A DNA stretch of 38,256 nucleotides from Streptococcus parasanguinis (GCF_901875555.1 NZ_CABFMD010000008.1:1-38256); one strand, 5' to 3'; numbered from the stretch's first letter, positions 24,518 to 33,503 are shown. Notes: a model not told the origin generated them from the letters alone. A program made the numbers and translations.

Positions 24518-25861
24518 GTGTTAAAAATTTATGATACCATGTCTCGTGATTTACGAGAATTTATCCCCATCGAGGAAGGGAAGGTCCGCATGTATGTTTG
24601 TGGGCCAACGGTTTACAACTATATCCACGTAGGGAATGCCCGCTCAACGGTAGCCTTTGACACGATTCGTCGCTACTTTGAGTACCGTGGTTATGAAGTT
24701 GCCTACATTTCCAACTTTACCGATGTGGATGATAAGATCATTAACCGTGCCAAAGAAGAAGGCATTACGCCTCAGGAAGTAGCAGACAAGTACATCGCGG
24801 CCTTTCGTGAGGATGTGACGGCTCTGGGGGTCAAGCCTGCAACCCGTCACCCTCGTGTGGTTGAGTTTATGGATGACATCATTCGTTTTGTCGCTGACTT
24901 GATTGAAAAAGGCTATGCCTACGAGAGCCAAGGGGATGTCTATTTCCGTGTGGAAAAATCCCACAACTATGCCAAATTGGCTAATAAAACCCTAGAAGAC
25001 TTGGAGCTAGGTGCTTCTGGTCGGACAGATGAAGAGACAGCTCGCAAGGAAAATCCGGTCGATTTTGCTCTTTGGAAAGCAGCAAAGCCAGGTGAAGTTT
25101 CTTGGGAAAGCCCTTGGGGCCCTGGTCGTCCGGGCTGGCACATCGAGTGTTCGGTCATGTCAACGGGGATTTTAGGGGATACCATTGATATCCACGGTGG
25201 TGGTGCTGACCTCGAGTTCCCGCACCATACCAATGAAATCGCCCAATCAGAAGCTAAAACAGGCAAGACTTTTGCCAATTACTGGATGCACAATGGCTTT
25301 GTCAATATTGACAATGTCAAGATGTCCAAGTCGTTAGGCAACTTTATCACCGTGCATGATGCTTTGAAGACCATTGATGGCCAAGTGCTTCGTTTCTTCT
25401 TTGCGACCCAGCACTACCGCAAGCCGATCAACTTCACAGAAAAAGCTGTGCGCGATGCAGAGACCAACCTCAAGTATTTGAAAAATACCTACGAGCAACC
25501 TTTCACAGGAGAAGTGGATCCAGTGGACTTGCAAAGCTTTGTGGACAAGTTTATCGCAGCAATGGATGAAGATATCAATGCCGCAAACGGAATCACCGTC
25601 GTCTTTGAATTGGCCAAATGGATCAACTCAGGTCATTACAACCAAGACGTCAAGGATGCCTTGGCAAAAATGTTAGAAGTCTTTGGAGTGGTCTTTGTCG
25701 AAGAAGTCTTGGATGCAGATATTGAAGCCTTGATCGCTGAACGCCAAGAAGCGCGGGCTAAGAAAGATTTTGCGCGTGCAGATGAGATTCGCGATGAATT
25801 GGCTGCGCAAGGAATCAAGCTCTTGGATACAAAAGAAGGTGTAAGGTGGACACGTGATTGA
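24518..25861 (+). CDS. cysS: Cysteinyl-tRNA synthetase
   Basis: 447 residues starting at GTG 24518 with AAAGGAA upstream. This class I synthetase charges tRNA-Cys. The HIGH-type signature lies in PTVYNYIHVGNAR (about 30-42) and KMSKS is at 268-272. Zinc ligands are Cys28 in the MYVCGPT block, the cysteine of HIECSVMS and the His/Glu of FPHHTNEIAQSE. It overlaps the mrnC start by eight bases, so the two are translationally linked. The gene follows the cysE-GNAT pair with a 20-base gap. Confidence 0.98.
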   Translation: MLKIYDTMSRDLREFIPIEEGKVRMYVCGPTVYNYIHVGNARSTVAFDTIRRYFEYRGYEVAYISNFTDVDDKIINRAKEEGITPQEVADKYIAAFREDVTALGVKPATRHPRVVEFMDDIIRFVADLIEKGYAYESQGDVYFRVEKSHNYAKLANKTLEDLELGASGRTDEETARKENPVDFALWKAAKPGEVSWESPWGPGRPGWHIECSVMSTGILGDTIDIHGGGADLEFPHHTNEIAQSEAKTGKTFANYWMHNGFVNIDNVKMSKSLGNFITVHDALKTIDGQVLRFFFATQHYRKPINFTEKAVRDAETNLKYLKNTYEQPFTGEVDPVDLQSFVDKFIAAMDEDINAANGITVVFELAKWINSGHYNQDVKDALAKMLEVFGVVFVEEVLDADIEALIAERQEARAKKDFARADEIRDELAAQGIKLLDTKEGVRWTRD

Positions 25862-26252
25862 TGTCAATCTAATCAATGGGATCGCCCTTGCCTTTGAAGG
25901 GGATGCGGTCTATTCCATGTATATTCGCAGGCATCTGATTTTTCAAGGGATGACCAAGCCCAATAAACTCCACCAGGCTGCAACCCGCTACGTCTCTGCC
26001 AGGGCGCAGGCTAGCTTGATTGAAAGCATGCTGGAGCAAGACATTCTGACGGAAAAAGAGTTGGAGATCTACAAGCGCGGTCGCAATACCAATAGCCATA
26101 CCAAGGCCAAAAATGCGGATGTCGTGACCTATCGCATGTCGACGGGCTTTGAGGCGGTCATGGGTTATCTCCATATGACGGGTGAGATCTCTCGTTTAGA
26201 AGAGCTGATTGACTGGTGTATCCAGGAAGTAGAAGAAGGAAGAAAGCAGTGA
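25854..26252 (+). CDS. mrnC: Mini-ribonuclease 3
   Basis: 132 residues starting at GTG 25854, inside the end of cysS. It consists of an RNase III catalytic domain without a double-stranded RNA-binding domain, as in Mini-III enzymes that mature 23S rRNA ends. The acidic metal site is visible at EGDAVYSMY (Asp17) and in the GFEAVMGYLH segment. NTNSHTKAKNADVV is a further family block. ATG 25860 is an alternative start two codons later. Overlap with cysS is typical in Firmicutes. The stop overlaps the next start in a GTGA arrangement. Confidence 0.93.
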   Translation: MIDVNLINGIALAFEGDAVYSMYIRRHLIFQGMTKPNKLHQAATRYVSARAQASLIESMLEQDILTEKELEIYKRGRNTNSHTKAKNADVVTYRMSTGFEAVMGYLHMTGEISRLEELIDWCIQEVEEGRKQ

Positions 26253-27109
26253 AAAATATCAGAGAGTGGTTTCCTCATGCAGAGGTGACGGATCAAGCTC
26301 ATCCACCAGCTGGTTATGTAGCGATACCCCTTCAGGCTCATCAATGGCTGCTACTGAAGGAAGAAGAGTTAACCGAGCGAGAAAAACAATTGATTTCCTG
26401 GTTGGGCAGTGAAGAAGAGGTTGCCCCCAATCCTTGGTACCAATACCTGATCGATGGAAAGGGAGAAGCCCCTCAGGTCATCAAAAAAATGCAACTCGTC
26501 TATTGCCACCTCTCGCACTCAACAGCGGAAGGGATGGCTTCTTGGTTAGAGATGATGCAGACACTCTTGCCCAACTTCCGAGCAACCTTGCAACTGAGTG
26601 GACAGGACTACGTGCTCATTCTGGACCAAGACCAGTCTTTGCCTGTGGCCGATATCTTAAAAGATACTGTCTCTGCCATGGAGTATGACTTCAATATTCG
26701 TTTATCTATCCTGGTCGGGCAAGTATGGACCGAGTCAAAAGAAGGAAAAGTGTCTCCGGTTATCCAAGCAGAACAAGCGGTTTTTCGAGCTTGGATCCGA
26801 GAAGGGCATCAAGGCGTCTATCGCTTTTCTCAACTCTATCTGTGGGGGATCGAGCAGGCAGGTCTAGATCTTACCCCGATCAAAGAACGCTTGCATCAGT
26901 TGATTGAAAGTCAAGATCAATTGCAAGACATCATTGTCGCTCTTTGGGAAAATGGGGCAGTCGTGACCAAGGCGGCCCAGCAACTCTATCTCCATCGCAA
27001 TTCGCTCCAATACAAGATGGATAAGTGGGAAGAGCTAACAGGTCTCCAGTTGAAAAATCTGACAGATCTGGCTCTGTGCTACCATTTAGTCTTGCAAGAT
27101 GTCATTTAA
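26249..27109 (+). CDS. PucR-type helix-turn-helix protein
   Basis: 286 residues starting at GTG 26249, four-base overlap with the mrnC stop, preceded by AAGGAAG. The C-terminal 60 residues form a PucR-like HTH (ALWENGAVVTKAAQQLYLHRNSLQYKMDKWEELTG), as in the sugar-diacid and purine regulators. The N-terminal two thirds match no sensor domain I recognise. It lies directly upstream of msmK, so a role in sugar ABC-transport regulation is plausible. The binding site and ligand are unknown. A strong terminator follows. Confidence 0.78.
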   Translation: MKNIREWFPHAEVTDQAHPPAGYVAIPLQAHQWLLLKEEELTEREKQLISWLGSEEEVAPNPWYQYLIDGKGEAPQVIKKMQLVYCHLSHSTAEGMASWLEMMQTLLPNFRATLQLSGQDYVLILDQDQSLPVADILKDTVSAMEYDFNIRLSILVGQVWTESKEGKVSPVIQAEQAVFRAWIREGHQGVYRFSQLYLWGIEQAGLDLTPIKERLHQLIESQDQLQDIIVALWENGAVVTKAAQQLYLHRNSLQYKMDKWEELTGLQLKNLTDLALCYHLVLQDVI

Positions 27110-27123
27110 ACGGAATCAATCGA

Positions 27124-27162
27124 GAGTTTTGTGCAACTTGCACAAAACTCTTTTTCTTTTTT
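27124..27162 (+). terminator. Intrinsic terminator ending the pnp-to-PucR gene run
   Basis: GAGTTTTGTG/CACAAAACTC stem, loop CAACTTG (inner pairs possible), and a long T-rich tail. Confidence 0.92.
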
Positions 27163-27178
27163 GTGAGACTTGCCATAG

Positions 27179-27204
27179 ATTTGTAAAACGTTTTCATTTA
27201 CAAT
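27179..27204 (+). promoter_or_regulatory. msmK promoter with cre-like site
   Basis: TTGTAAAACGTTTTCA overlaps the promoter just upstream of TACAAT (27199-27204). It resembles a CcpA catabolite-responsive element with one extra A in the left arm (a perfect cre palindrome would be TGAAAACGTTTTCA). Carbon-catabolite control of msmK is therefore likely, though the site is imperfect. Confidence 0.55.
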
Positions 27205-27233
27205 AGAACTATAAACATCAAAGGAGTACCATC

Positions 27234-28364
27234 ATGGTAGAATTAAATCTTAAAAATATTTACAAAAAATATCCAAACAGCGAACACTACTCAGTTGAAG
27301 ACTTCAACTTGGACATCAAAGACAAAGAGTTTATCGTTTTCGTAGGTCCTTCAGGATGTGGTAAATCAACGACTCTTCGTATGATCGCTGGTCTTGAAGA
27401 TATCACAGAAGGTGAGTGTTCCATCGATGGCACTGTTGTAAACAACGTGGCACCGAAAGACCGTGATATCGCCATGGTATTCCAAAACTACGCTCTTTAC
27501 CCACACATGACTGTGTACGATAACATGGCTTTCGGTTTGAAATTGCGTAAATACAGCAAGGAAGATATCGACAAACGTGTACAAGAAGCAGCTGAAATCC
27601 TTGGCTTGAAAGAATTCTTGGATCGTAAACCAGCTGACCTTTCTGGTGGTCAACGTCAACGTGTTGCCATGGGACGTGCCATTGTCCGTGATGCAAAAGT
27701 ATTCTTGATGGACGAACCTTTGTCAAACTTGGATGCTAAACTCCGTGTATCCATGCGTGCTGAAATCGCGAAAATTCACCGTCGTATCGGTGCTACAACC
27801 ATCTATGTAACCCACGACCAAACAGAAGCGATGACACTTGCTGACCGTATCGTTATCATGTCTGCTACTAAAAACCCTGCAGGTACTGGTACAATCGGAC
27901 GTGTAGAACAAATCGGAACTCCTCAAGAAGTATACAAAAACCCAGTAAACAAATTCGTGGCTGGATTTATCGGAAGCCCTGCGATGAACTTCATTAACGT
28001 AAAATTGGAAGGTGGCAACATCGTTGCTAATGGATTGAATTTGAAAGTTCCAGAAGGTGCTTTGAAAGTTCTTCGTGAAAAAGGCTATGATGGTAAAGAA
28101 TTGATCTTTGGTATTCGTCCAGAAGACGTGAATACAGAAGCTGCATTCCTTGAAACTTTCCCAGAATCAGTGGTGAAGGCAACCGTCTCTGTATCTGAGT
28201 TGCTTGGTTCTGAATCTCACTTGTACTGCCAAGTTGGTGACAACGAATTCATCGCTAAAGTAGATGCGCGTGACTACCTTGGAACTGGTGCAACCATCGA
28301 ACTTGGATTTGACTTGAACAAAGCTCACTTCTTCGACAAAGAAACTGAAAAAACAGTATACTAA
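27234..28364 (+). CDS. msmK: Sugar ABC transporter ATP-binding protein MsmK
   Basis: 376 residues, a CUT1-family ATPase that energises several oligosaccharide ABC transporters (raffinose, maltodextrin and related sugars) in streptococci. Walker A is GPSGCGKST at 38-46, signature LSGGQ at 136-140, and Walker B with Asp160-Glu161. The C-terminal TOBE region contains FGIRPEDV. No permease or binding-protein genes are nearby, as expected for a shared ATPase. The start ATG has AAAGGAG upstream. Codon use is that of a highly expressed gene. Confidence 0.95.
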   Translation: MVELNLKNIYKKYPNSEHYSVEDFNLDIKDKEFIVFVGPSGCGKSTTLRMIAGLEDITEGECSIDGTVVNNVAPKDRDIAMVFQNYALYPHMTVYDNMAFGLKLRKYSKEDIDKRVQEAAEILGLKEFLDRKPADLSGGQRQRVAMGRAIVRDAKVFLMDEPLSNLDAKLRVSMRAEIAKIHRRIGATTIYVTHDQTEAMTLADRIVIMSATKNPAGTGTIGRVEQIGTPQEVYKNPVNKFVAGFIGSPAMNFINVKLEGGNIVANGLNLKVPEGALKVLREKGYDGKELIFGIRPEDVNTEAAFLETFPESVVKATVSVSELLGSESHLYCQVGDNEFIAKVDARDYLGTGATIELGFDLNKAHFFDKETEKTVY

Positions 28365-28380
28365 TACCTACTGACACTAT

Positions 28381-28412
28381 AGAGGCTGAGACGATTTGTC
28401 TAGGTCTCTTTC
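28381..28412 (+). terminator. Weak hairpin between msmK and the GH13 gene
   Basis: AGAGGCTGAGAC pairs with GTCTAGGTCTCT (one mismatch, two G-T pairs). The sequence resembles the left hairpin of the modular repeats at 6121 and 10558 and may be a remnant of that family. Partial termination is possible. Confidence 0.5.
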
Positions 28413-28430
28413 ATTTTAAGGAGACAAGAC

Positions 28431-30098
28431 ATGGAAAAAGACTGGTGGAAGGGGAAGGTCGCTTACCAGATTTACCCAAAAAGCTTTAAGGACAGCAATG
28501 GCGATGGTGTTGGGGATTTAAAAGGAATCACAGAAAAACTCGATTACCTTCAAGACTTAGGGATTGATATTCTCTGGCTATCCCCTGTTTACAAGAGTCC
28601 GTTTATTGACCAGGGCTATGATATTTCAGACTACTATGCCATCGATCCCCTTTTTGGGACCATGGAAGACATGGAAGAGCTGATTGCGGAAGGCAAGAAG
28701 CGGGGCATTTCCATCATTATGGACTTGGTGGTCAACCACTGTTCCAGCCATCACGAGTGGTTCCAAAAGGCTTTGGCAGATCCAGATGGCCCTTATGCAG
28801 ACTACTTTTACTTCATCGAAAGTGACAAGGAGCCCAACAACTGGGAAAGTTACTTTGGAGGCAGTGTCTGGGAGCCGGTTCCTGGCACCAACAAATACTA
28901 TCTTCATTCTTTCCACAAGGATCAGCCGGACCTCAATTGGCAAAATCCTGTCTTGCGCGAGGAAATTTACACCATGATCAACTGGTGGTTGGACAAGGGG
29001 ATTGCGGGTTTTCGGATTGATGCTATTATCAATATCAAAAAAGATCTAGAATGGCGTTCGCTTCCATCAGATCGGGAGAATGGCCTGGTCCCAGTGCCGG
29101 AATCATTGGTGAATGCCCAATCGATTGAACCTTTCTTGCAAGAGTTAAAGGAGCGGACCTTTGCCAAGTACAATGCCTTCACTGTAGGGGAAGTTTTCAA
29201 TGAAACCGACGAAGAATTGCATTTCTTCATCGGAAAAGATGGTGTCTTTTCTTCGATTTTTGACTTCAAGCAAACCATGCTGGGTCAGGAAGGAAAAGGC
29301 TGGTTTGACCATGCTCTTCCAACAGCAGATGAACTCAAAGAAAGTATTTTCCAAGCGCATGAGCGCGCGGATAGTATTGGGGTTCTCTCAACCATCATTG
29401 AAAACCACGATGAACCTCGTGGCGTGTCCCACTATATCGCGGAAGGTCCCGTAAACGACACCAGTAAAAAAGCCCTAGGAACTATTCAGGTTTTGCGCAA
29501 GGGAATTCCATTTATCTATCAAGGCCAAGAAATTGGAATGGAAAACCAAGTCTTTGAATCAGTAGAGGACTTTGATGATATCGCAACCATCAATGGCTAC
29601 CATGTGGCTAAAGAAGCTGGTTTGAGTGAGGGAGAAGCCTTAGTAGTGATTGCCAACTACAGCCGAGACAATGCGCGGACACCGGTGCAGTGGGCAAGAA
29701 AGCCAGGTCTGGGCTTTAGCGATGGACCAGCCTGGCTGATCAGTCCCAAACCAGATGATTCCATCAATGTGGAAGACCAGGAAAAGGATCCAGATTCTAT
29801 CTTGAATTATTATCGCCAGTTGACAGCCTTGTATCGCCATCCCCTCTATGGAAATACCATCCGGTTTGGAGATATGATCCCAGCTTATCGGGATCGTGAA
29901 AATATCATCGCCTTTGAACGCCGTGGAGACAAGCGTCTCTTGGTAATCAGCAATTTCCAAAATCGTGAGGCCACTTTGGAGTTGCCAGCTCCGATTAAAA
30001 CGGTTGTTTTAAATAATACTGCTGGGTTGTTCCAAGAAGGAGACCAGGTATTAGAATTGGCCCCTTACCAAACTGTTGTGTTGGAATTGGTGGAATAA
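28431..30098 (+). CDS. GH13 alpha-glucosidase (DexB/MalL-like)
   Basis: 555 residues. Catalytic residues are Asp197 (nucleophile, GFRIDAI), Glu254 (acid/base, VGEVF) and Asp327 (ENHDEPR). The N-terminal YQIYPKSFKDSNGDGVGDLKGI is typical of the oligo-1,6-glucosidase group, and a C-terminal beta-domain follows. The residue after the nucleophile is Ala198. In studied enzymes of this group, Val there goes with alpha-1,6 and Ala with alpha-1,4 specificity. I therefore predict action on maltose or maltodextrin-like substrates rather than a strict dextran glucosidase like DexB. It sits 66 bases after msmK, so the two probably act in maltodextrin use. Confidence 0.87.
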   Translation: MEKDWWKGKVAYQIYPKSFKDSNGDGVGDLKGITEKLDYLQDLGIDILWLSPVYKSPFIDQGYDISDYYAIDPLFGTMEDMEELIAEGKKRGISIIMDLVVNHCSSHHEWFQKALADPDGPYADYFYFIESDKEPNNWESYFGGSVWEPVPGTNKYYLHSFHKDQPDLNWQNPVLREEIYTMINWWLDKGIAGFRIDAIINIKKDLEWRSLPSDRENGLVPVPESLVNAQSIEPFLQELKERTFAKYNAFTVGEVFNETDEELHFFIGKDGVFSSIFDFKQTMLGQEGKGWFDHALPTADELKESIFQAHERADSIGVLSTIIENHDEPRGVSHYIAEGPVNDTSKKALGTIQVLRKGIPFIYQGQEIGMENQVFESVEDFDDIATINGYHVAKEAGLSEGEALVVIANYSRDNARTPVQWARKPGLGFSDGPAWLISPKPDDSINVEDQEKDPDSILNYYRQLTALYRHPLYGNTIRFGDMIPAYRDRENIIAFERRGDKRLLVISNFQNREATLELPAPIKTVVLNNTAGLFQEGDQVLELAPYQTVVLELVE

Positions 30099-30124
30099 GG
30101 AGAAAAGCGAAAAGTAGCTATAGG

Positions 30125-30173
30125 AAAACGCATCTGATCACGTGTCCAAAAAACAGGATCAGATGCGTTTTTA
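30125..30173. terminator. Bidirectional intrinsic terminator
   Basis: A perfect 15-bp stem AAAACGCATCTGATC/GATCAGATGCGTTTT with a 17-base loop, between two convergent genes. Confidence 0.93.
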
Positions 30174-30188
30174 AATCATCAAAAAACC

Positions 30189-31151
30189 TTATTCTGTCTC
30201 CTGATGAAATTGCTGGTAAAAATGGACCTTGACATGGATGAAAGTTTCTAGATCTCTTAACAATTGGAGCAAGGTGGCGCGTGTTTCGAATTCTTCACGG
30301 GTCTTAGGCAAGGGCCGCTCCCGAAAGATTGCTAGATACTGAGTGATATCGTCTAGAAGATATTGGGCAGGATTTTCCTGACTTAACTGTTGCGCAGTCT
30401 TCTTAAAAAGTTGAGCCAGTATCAAACTTTCACTCGCTGCTAACTGACAGCGGTTGACGTTTTCTGCCATATCCCGCAGGATGTCGTTTTGACGTTTGCG
30501 CATTTCGAAGTAGTGAATATGGTAGTTGGTTTGATGAAAAAGGTGGTTGGAATGGTCCAGATAGACCAGATTCAAAGCATCCTTTAGCGTACCATCCAGC
30601 TCTTTGATCAAGCGGGCATCGTTGCGACCATCCCCTTTCCCAAGCATGTCTGCAAAACGGCCAAGAATCTTCTTTAGTTGGTCTTCGACAACATCATGGT
30701 AGTGATCGATCGCAGCCTGATTAGAAGGCATATAGAGATTGGCCAGCAAGGCAAAGCTGGTCCCGATTAAAAAGAGGGCAAGTTCATTGAGCAAGAGCCC
30801 CCAGGAAGTAGACTGCTCAATCAAGAGATGGGTGACGAGGACTGTACTAGGCGTGATGCCGATCTGCCAGCCCATGAGAAAGGCGCATGGAACATAGATA
30901 GCGATAAAGACTCCCAGTGCCCAAAGGTTGAATCCCAAAAATGAAAAAGCGAGACTTCCGATTGTTAGAGCTAGCAAGGTCGACATAAAGCGCTGGTAGG
31001 CTTGCTTGATGGTGCTCCGACGGGTATCAGAGACACTCAAGATGGCAATGACGCCAGCTGAGATGGCATAGGTCAATCCCAGAGCAGCAGCAAGGGCAGC
31101 TGCTAAACAGGTGGCCAAGGTGAGCTTGATAGTTCGTTGAAATAGAGGCAT
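30189..31151 (-). CDS. Aromatic acid exporter family membrane protein (DUF939-like)
   Basis: 320 residues. Four to six hydrophobic helices fill the first half (about 5-145, TLATCLAAALAAALGLTYAISAGVIAILSV). A cytosolic, helical C-terminal half has many charged residues. This arrangement fits the DUF939/ArAE_1 (FUSC-like) family, whose members are proposed to export aromatic acids or phosphate-linked compounds. The exact substrate is unknown. The start ATG has AAGGAAA upstream. It is divergent from rlmB by about 96 bases. Confidence 0.82.
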   Translation of the reverse strand: MPLFQRTIKLTLATCLAAALAAALGLTYAISAGVIAILSVSDTRRSTIKQAYQRFMSTLLALTIGSLAFSFLGFNLWALGVFIAIYVPCAFLMGWQIGITPSTVLVTHLLIEQSTSWGLLLNELALFLIGTSFALLANLYMPSNQAAIDHYHDVVEDQLKKILGRFADMLGKGDGRNDARLIKELDGTLKDALNLVYLDHSNHLFHQTNYHIHYFEMRKRQNDILRDMAENVNRCQLAASESLILAQLFKKTAQQLSQENPAQYLLDDITQYLAIFRERPLPKTREEFETRATLLQLLRDLETFIHVKVHFYQQFHQETE

Positions 31152-31232
31152 GGTTTCCTTTCTAGTTTGTTAGTTTCGCTGAGATAGATTTCATTTCATT
31201 ATATCATGAATTGGCCTCATCCTCCTTTCTTG

Positions 31233-31247
31233 TGGTATACTAGTTCT
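31233..31247 (+). promoter_or_regulatory. rlmB promoter positioned for a leaderless transcript
   Basis: Extended -10 TGGTATACT (31233-31241) ends six bases before the rlmB ATG, so transcription would begin at about the A of the start codon. No Shine-Dalgarno sequence precedes the ATG. TTGGCC (31211-31216) is a weak -35 at 19-base spacing. Confidence 0.6.
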
Positions 31248-31976
31248 ATGGAAAATAACGATATCGTATACGGTGTCCATGCAGTCACCGAGGCTTTACA
31301 AGCCAATACTGGCAATAAATTATATATTCAAGAAGACCTCCGAGGGAAAAATGTCGACAAAATCAAGGCCTTAGCAGCTGAAAAGAAGGTGTCGATTTCT
31401 TGGACACCAAAGAAAACCCTGCAAGAAATGACAGAAGGAGCTGTTCACCAAGGCTTCGTTCTTCGTGTGGCAGCCTTTGCTTACACAGATTTGGCAGCGA
31501 TTCTGAAACGGACAGCCCAAGAAGAGAACCCGTTGTTGTTGATTCTCGATGGCTTGACCGATCCGCACAATCTTGGATCTATCTTGCGGACAGCTGATGC
31601 GACCAATGTCTCAGGGGTCATCATTCCTAAGCACCGGGCAGTCGGGGTAACCCCGGTGGTGTCGAAAACGTCTACCGGAGCAGTGGAACACATTCCCATT
31701 GCCCGTGTGACCAATCTCAGCCAAACCTTAGACAAGCTAAAGGAAGAAGGTTTCTGGATCTTTGGGACTGATATGAACGGCACGCCATCTCATCAGTGGA
31801 ATACGGCTGGCAAGTTGGCCTTGATCATTGGTAATGAAGGAAAAGGGATCTCAGCCAATATCAAAAAGCAAGTCGATGAGATGATCACCATTCCTATGAA
31901 TGGCCATGTCCAAAGCCTCAATGCCAGTGTGGCTGCAGCCATCCTCATGTATGAGGTCTTTCGCAATCGACTATAA
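31248..31976 (+). CDS. rlmB: 23S rRNA 2'-O-methyltransferase RlmB (SpoU family)
   Basis: 242 residues from ATG 31248. The N-terminal substrate-binding domain (about 5-80, YGVHAVTEAL) is followed by a SPOUT methyltransferase with the trefoil-knot motifs LDGLTDPHNLGSILRTAD, IGNEGKGIS and MNGHVQSLNASVAAAILMYE. Family members methylate the ribose of G2251 in 23S rRNA; assignment rests on these motifs. An in-frame ATG at 31206 lies upstream of the promoter and was rejected. It is followed 18 bases later by the NYN gene, often its neighbour in Firmicutes. Confidence 0.93.
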   Translation: MENNDIVYGVHAVTEALQANTGNKLYIQEDLRGKNVDKIKALAAEKKVSISWTPKKTLQEMTEGAVHQGFVLRVAAFAYTDLAAILKRTAQEENPLLLILDGLTDPHNLGSILRTADATNVSGVIIPKHRAVGVTPVVSKTSTGAVEHIPIARVTNLSQTLDKLKEEGFWIFGTDMNGTPSHQWNTAGKLALIIGNEGKGISANIKKQVDEMITIPMNGHVQSLNASVAAAILMYEVFRNRL

Positions 31977-31994
31977 TCATAGAAAGGCAATGAT

Positions 31995-32510
31995 ATGAAA
32001 CGAAAAATCTTATTGGTTGACGGCTACAATATGATTGCCTTTTGGCAGGAGACCCGCCAGCTCTTTCAAAAAAGTGAGCTCGATGCGGCGCGTACCATCC
32101 TCCTGCAAAAGCTGAGCCATTATGCTAGCTTTGAAGGGATCGAAGTCATCTGTGTCTTTGATGCCCAGTATATGCCAGGAGTGCGGCAGACCTATGAGGA
32201 ATTCAATGTTCAGGTGGTCTCTACCGGTGAGGATGAGACGGCAGATGACTATATCGAGCGCTTAGCGGCAGAGCTCAATACGCCCCTCCACTAGGTATCC
32301 GTTGCAACCAGTGACTTAAATGAGCAATGGACTGTCTTTGCTCAAGGGGCTCTTCGGGTATCCGCGAGAGAGTTAGAAAAACGAGTCGCAGTCGTCAAAG
32401 GAAACCTCAATCAGGCACAGCGAGGGGTCAATGATCAAAAACCACCCATGCGACCGCTCGATCACCAAGTATTGCGACAATTACAAGAAATGATGGGAGA
32501 CAAGAAATGA
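31995..32510 (+). pseudogene. NYN-domain (YacP/Rae1-like) RNase gene disrupted by an in-frame TAG
   Basis: The frame starts at ATG 31995 (AAAGG upstream) and encodes the NYN-domain PIN-like nuclease core: LLVDGYNMIAFW, CVFDAQYMPG and GEDETADDYIERL with the acidic metal-site residues. A TAG at 32292-32294 follows codon 99 (LNTPLH-stop). The same frame then continues for 71 more codons (VSVATSDLNEQWTVFAQGALRVSA...) to a TGA at 32508-32510, which is the normal C-terminal half of the 170-residue family. So a single nonsense change, or a sequencing error, splits an otherwise intact gene. Rae1-type proteins cleave mRNA on ribosomes. The normal stop overlaps the next start in ATGA. Confidence 0.9.
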
Positions 32511-33370
32511 CATTTGCTATTTTAACAGATTCGACAGCAGATTTGGACCAAAACTGGGCTAAGGAACACCAGGTAACCATTCTCGGCTTGACCATTGAGT
32601 TAGATGGGACAGTATACCAGACCGTAGGAGAAGGTCAATTGACCAGCCCTGAGCTGTTAGAAGCCATGAAAAATGGGGCCAAACCGACAACCAGTCAGGT
32701 CAATGTGGGCCAATTTCAGGAAAGCTTTGCGCAGTTTGCCAAAGAAGGGAAAGCTGTGCTGTATGTAGCCTTTTCATCGGTTTTATCTGGGACCTATCAG
32801 AGTGCCGTCATGGCACGTGATTTAGTCTTGGAAGACTACCCAGAAGCGATAATCGAAATTGTTGACCCCAAAGCGGCAGGGATTGGAGAGGGCTACTTAG
32901 TCATGCGGGCGGTAGCTGCGCGTGATGCGGGTCGCTCCTTAGCAGAAGCCAAAGAAGAGATCATGGCTCTAGCACCAAAACTGCGGACCTATTTCCTCGT
33001 TGATGATCTCTACCACCTCATGCGTGGTGGCCGCCTCTCAAAGAGCGCTGCAATCATGGGAAGTCTAGCCAGCATCAAGCCCATTCTCTGGATTGATGCG
33101 GAAGGGAAATTAGTGCCTATTACGAAAGTCCGTGGACGCAAAAAAGCCGTCCGAGAATTATTGGAGTTGATCAAAGCCGATATCGGTGAAAGCACAGCTC
33201 TGGTCTCTTATACAAACGATCTAGAAGGAGCTAAAGCGCTGAAGGCAGAAATGCTTGCGCTTGAAGGCATCGATGAAGTCCTCGTGATGCCTCTTGGACC
33301 AGTCATCTCCGCCCACGTCGGCCCGAATGCCTTGATCGGATTTGTCATAGGAAAAGAAAATCGCAAATAA
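32507..33370 (+). CDS. DegV-family fatty acid-binding protein (FakB-like)
   Basis: 287 residues. DegV/FakB proteins bind a fatty acid and present it to the kinase FakA, feeding host-derived fatty acids into phospholipid synthesis. Hallmarks are the N-terminal [20 protein letters not shown] around residue 60-70 and the [11 protein letters not shown] block. [24 protein letters not shown] follows further on, and [16 protein letters not shown] is near the end. Which FakB paralogue it is cannot be told. Its start overlaps the NYN stop in ATGA, so it probably relied on translational coupling. The premature TAG upstream may lower its expression. Confidence 0.9.
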   Translation: MTFAILTDSTADLDQNWAKEHQVTILGLTIELDGTVYQTVGEGQLTSPELLEAMKNGAKPTTSQVNVGQFQESFAQFAKEGKAVLYVAFSSVLSGTYQSAVMARDLVLEDYPEAIIEIVDPKAAGIGEGYLVMRAVAARDAGRSLAEAKEEIMALAPKLRTYFLVDDLYHLMRGGRLSKSAAIMGSLASIKPILWIDAEGKLVPITKVRGRKKAVRELLELIKADIGESTALVSYTNDLEGAKALKAEMLALEGIDEVLVMPLGPVISAHVGPNALIGFVIGKENRK

Positions 33371-33383
33371 TTTTCCAAATCGG

Positions 33384-33413
33384 TTGACTTTTATCTTAGA
33401 ATTTTGATACAAT
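33384..33413 (+). promoter_or_regulatory. rplM-rpsI promoter
   Basis: TTGACT (33384-33389), an 18-base spacer and TACAAT (33408-33413). Confidence 0.88.
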
Positions 33414-33415
33414 AG

Positions 33416-33503
33416 TAGGCGGTATTGTTTACCCCATTTGTAAGGCCCCGGAACCTTTCAAATAACTCGCGGACCGGAACATCCGCCCTGTAAACAAAAA
33501 CGA
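33416..33503 (+). promoter_or_regulatory. L13 ribosomal protein leader
   Basis: The sequence has the features of the Firmicutes L13 leader. The local hairpin is GCGGA/TCCGC. An outer GTTTAC (33427-33432) pairs with GTAAAC (33490-33495), and GGCGG (33419-33423) can pair with CCGCC (33483-33487). Because GGCGG and GTTTAC cross, this is pseudoknot-like. Known L13 leaders mediate autogenous control by ribosomal protein L13. RBS AGGAGAAATC follows. Confidence 0.8.

Noticed and set aside
31995..32510. Programmed stop-codon readthrough in the NYN gene
   Set aside because: There is no readthrough context or downstream structure, and family members I recall have a sense codon there, so a simple nonsense change is more likely.
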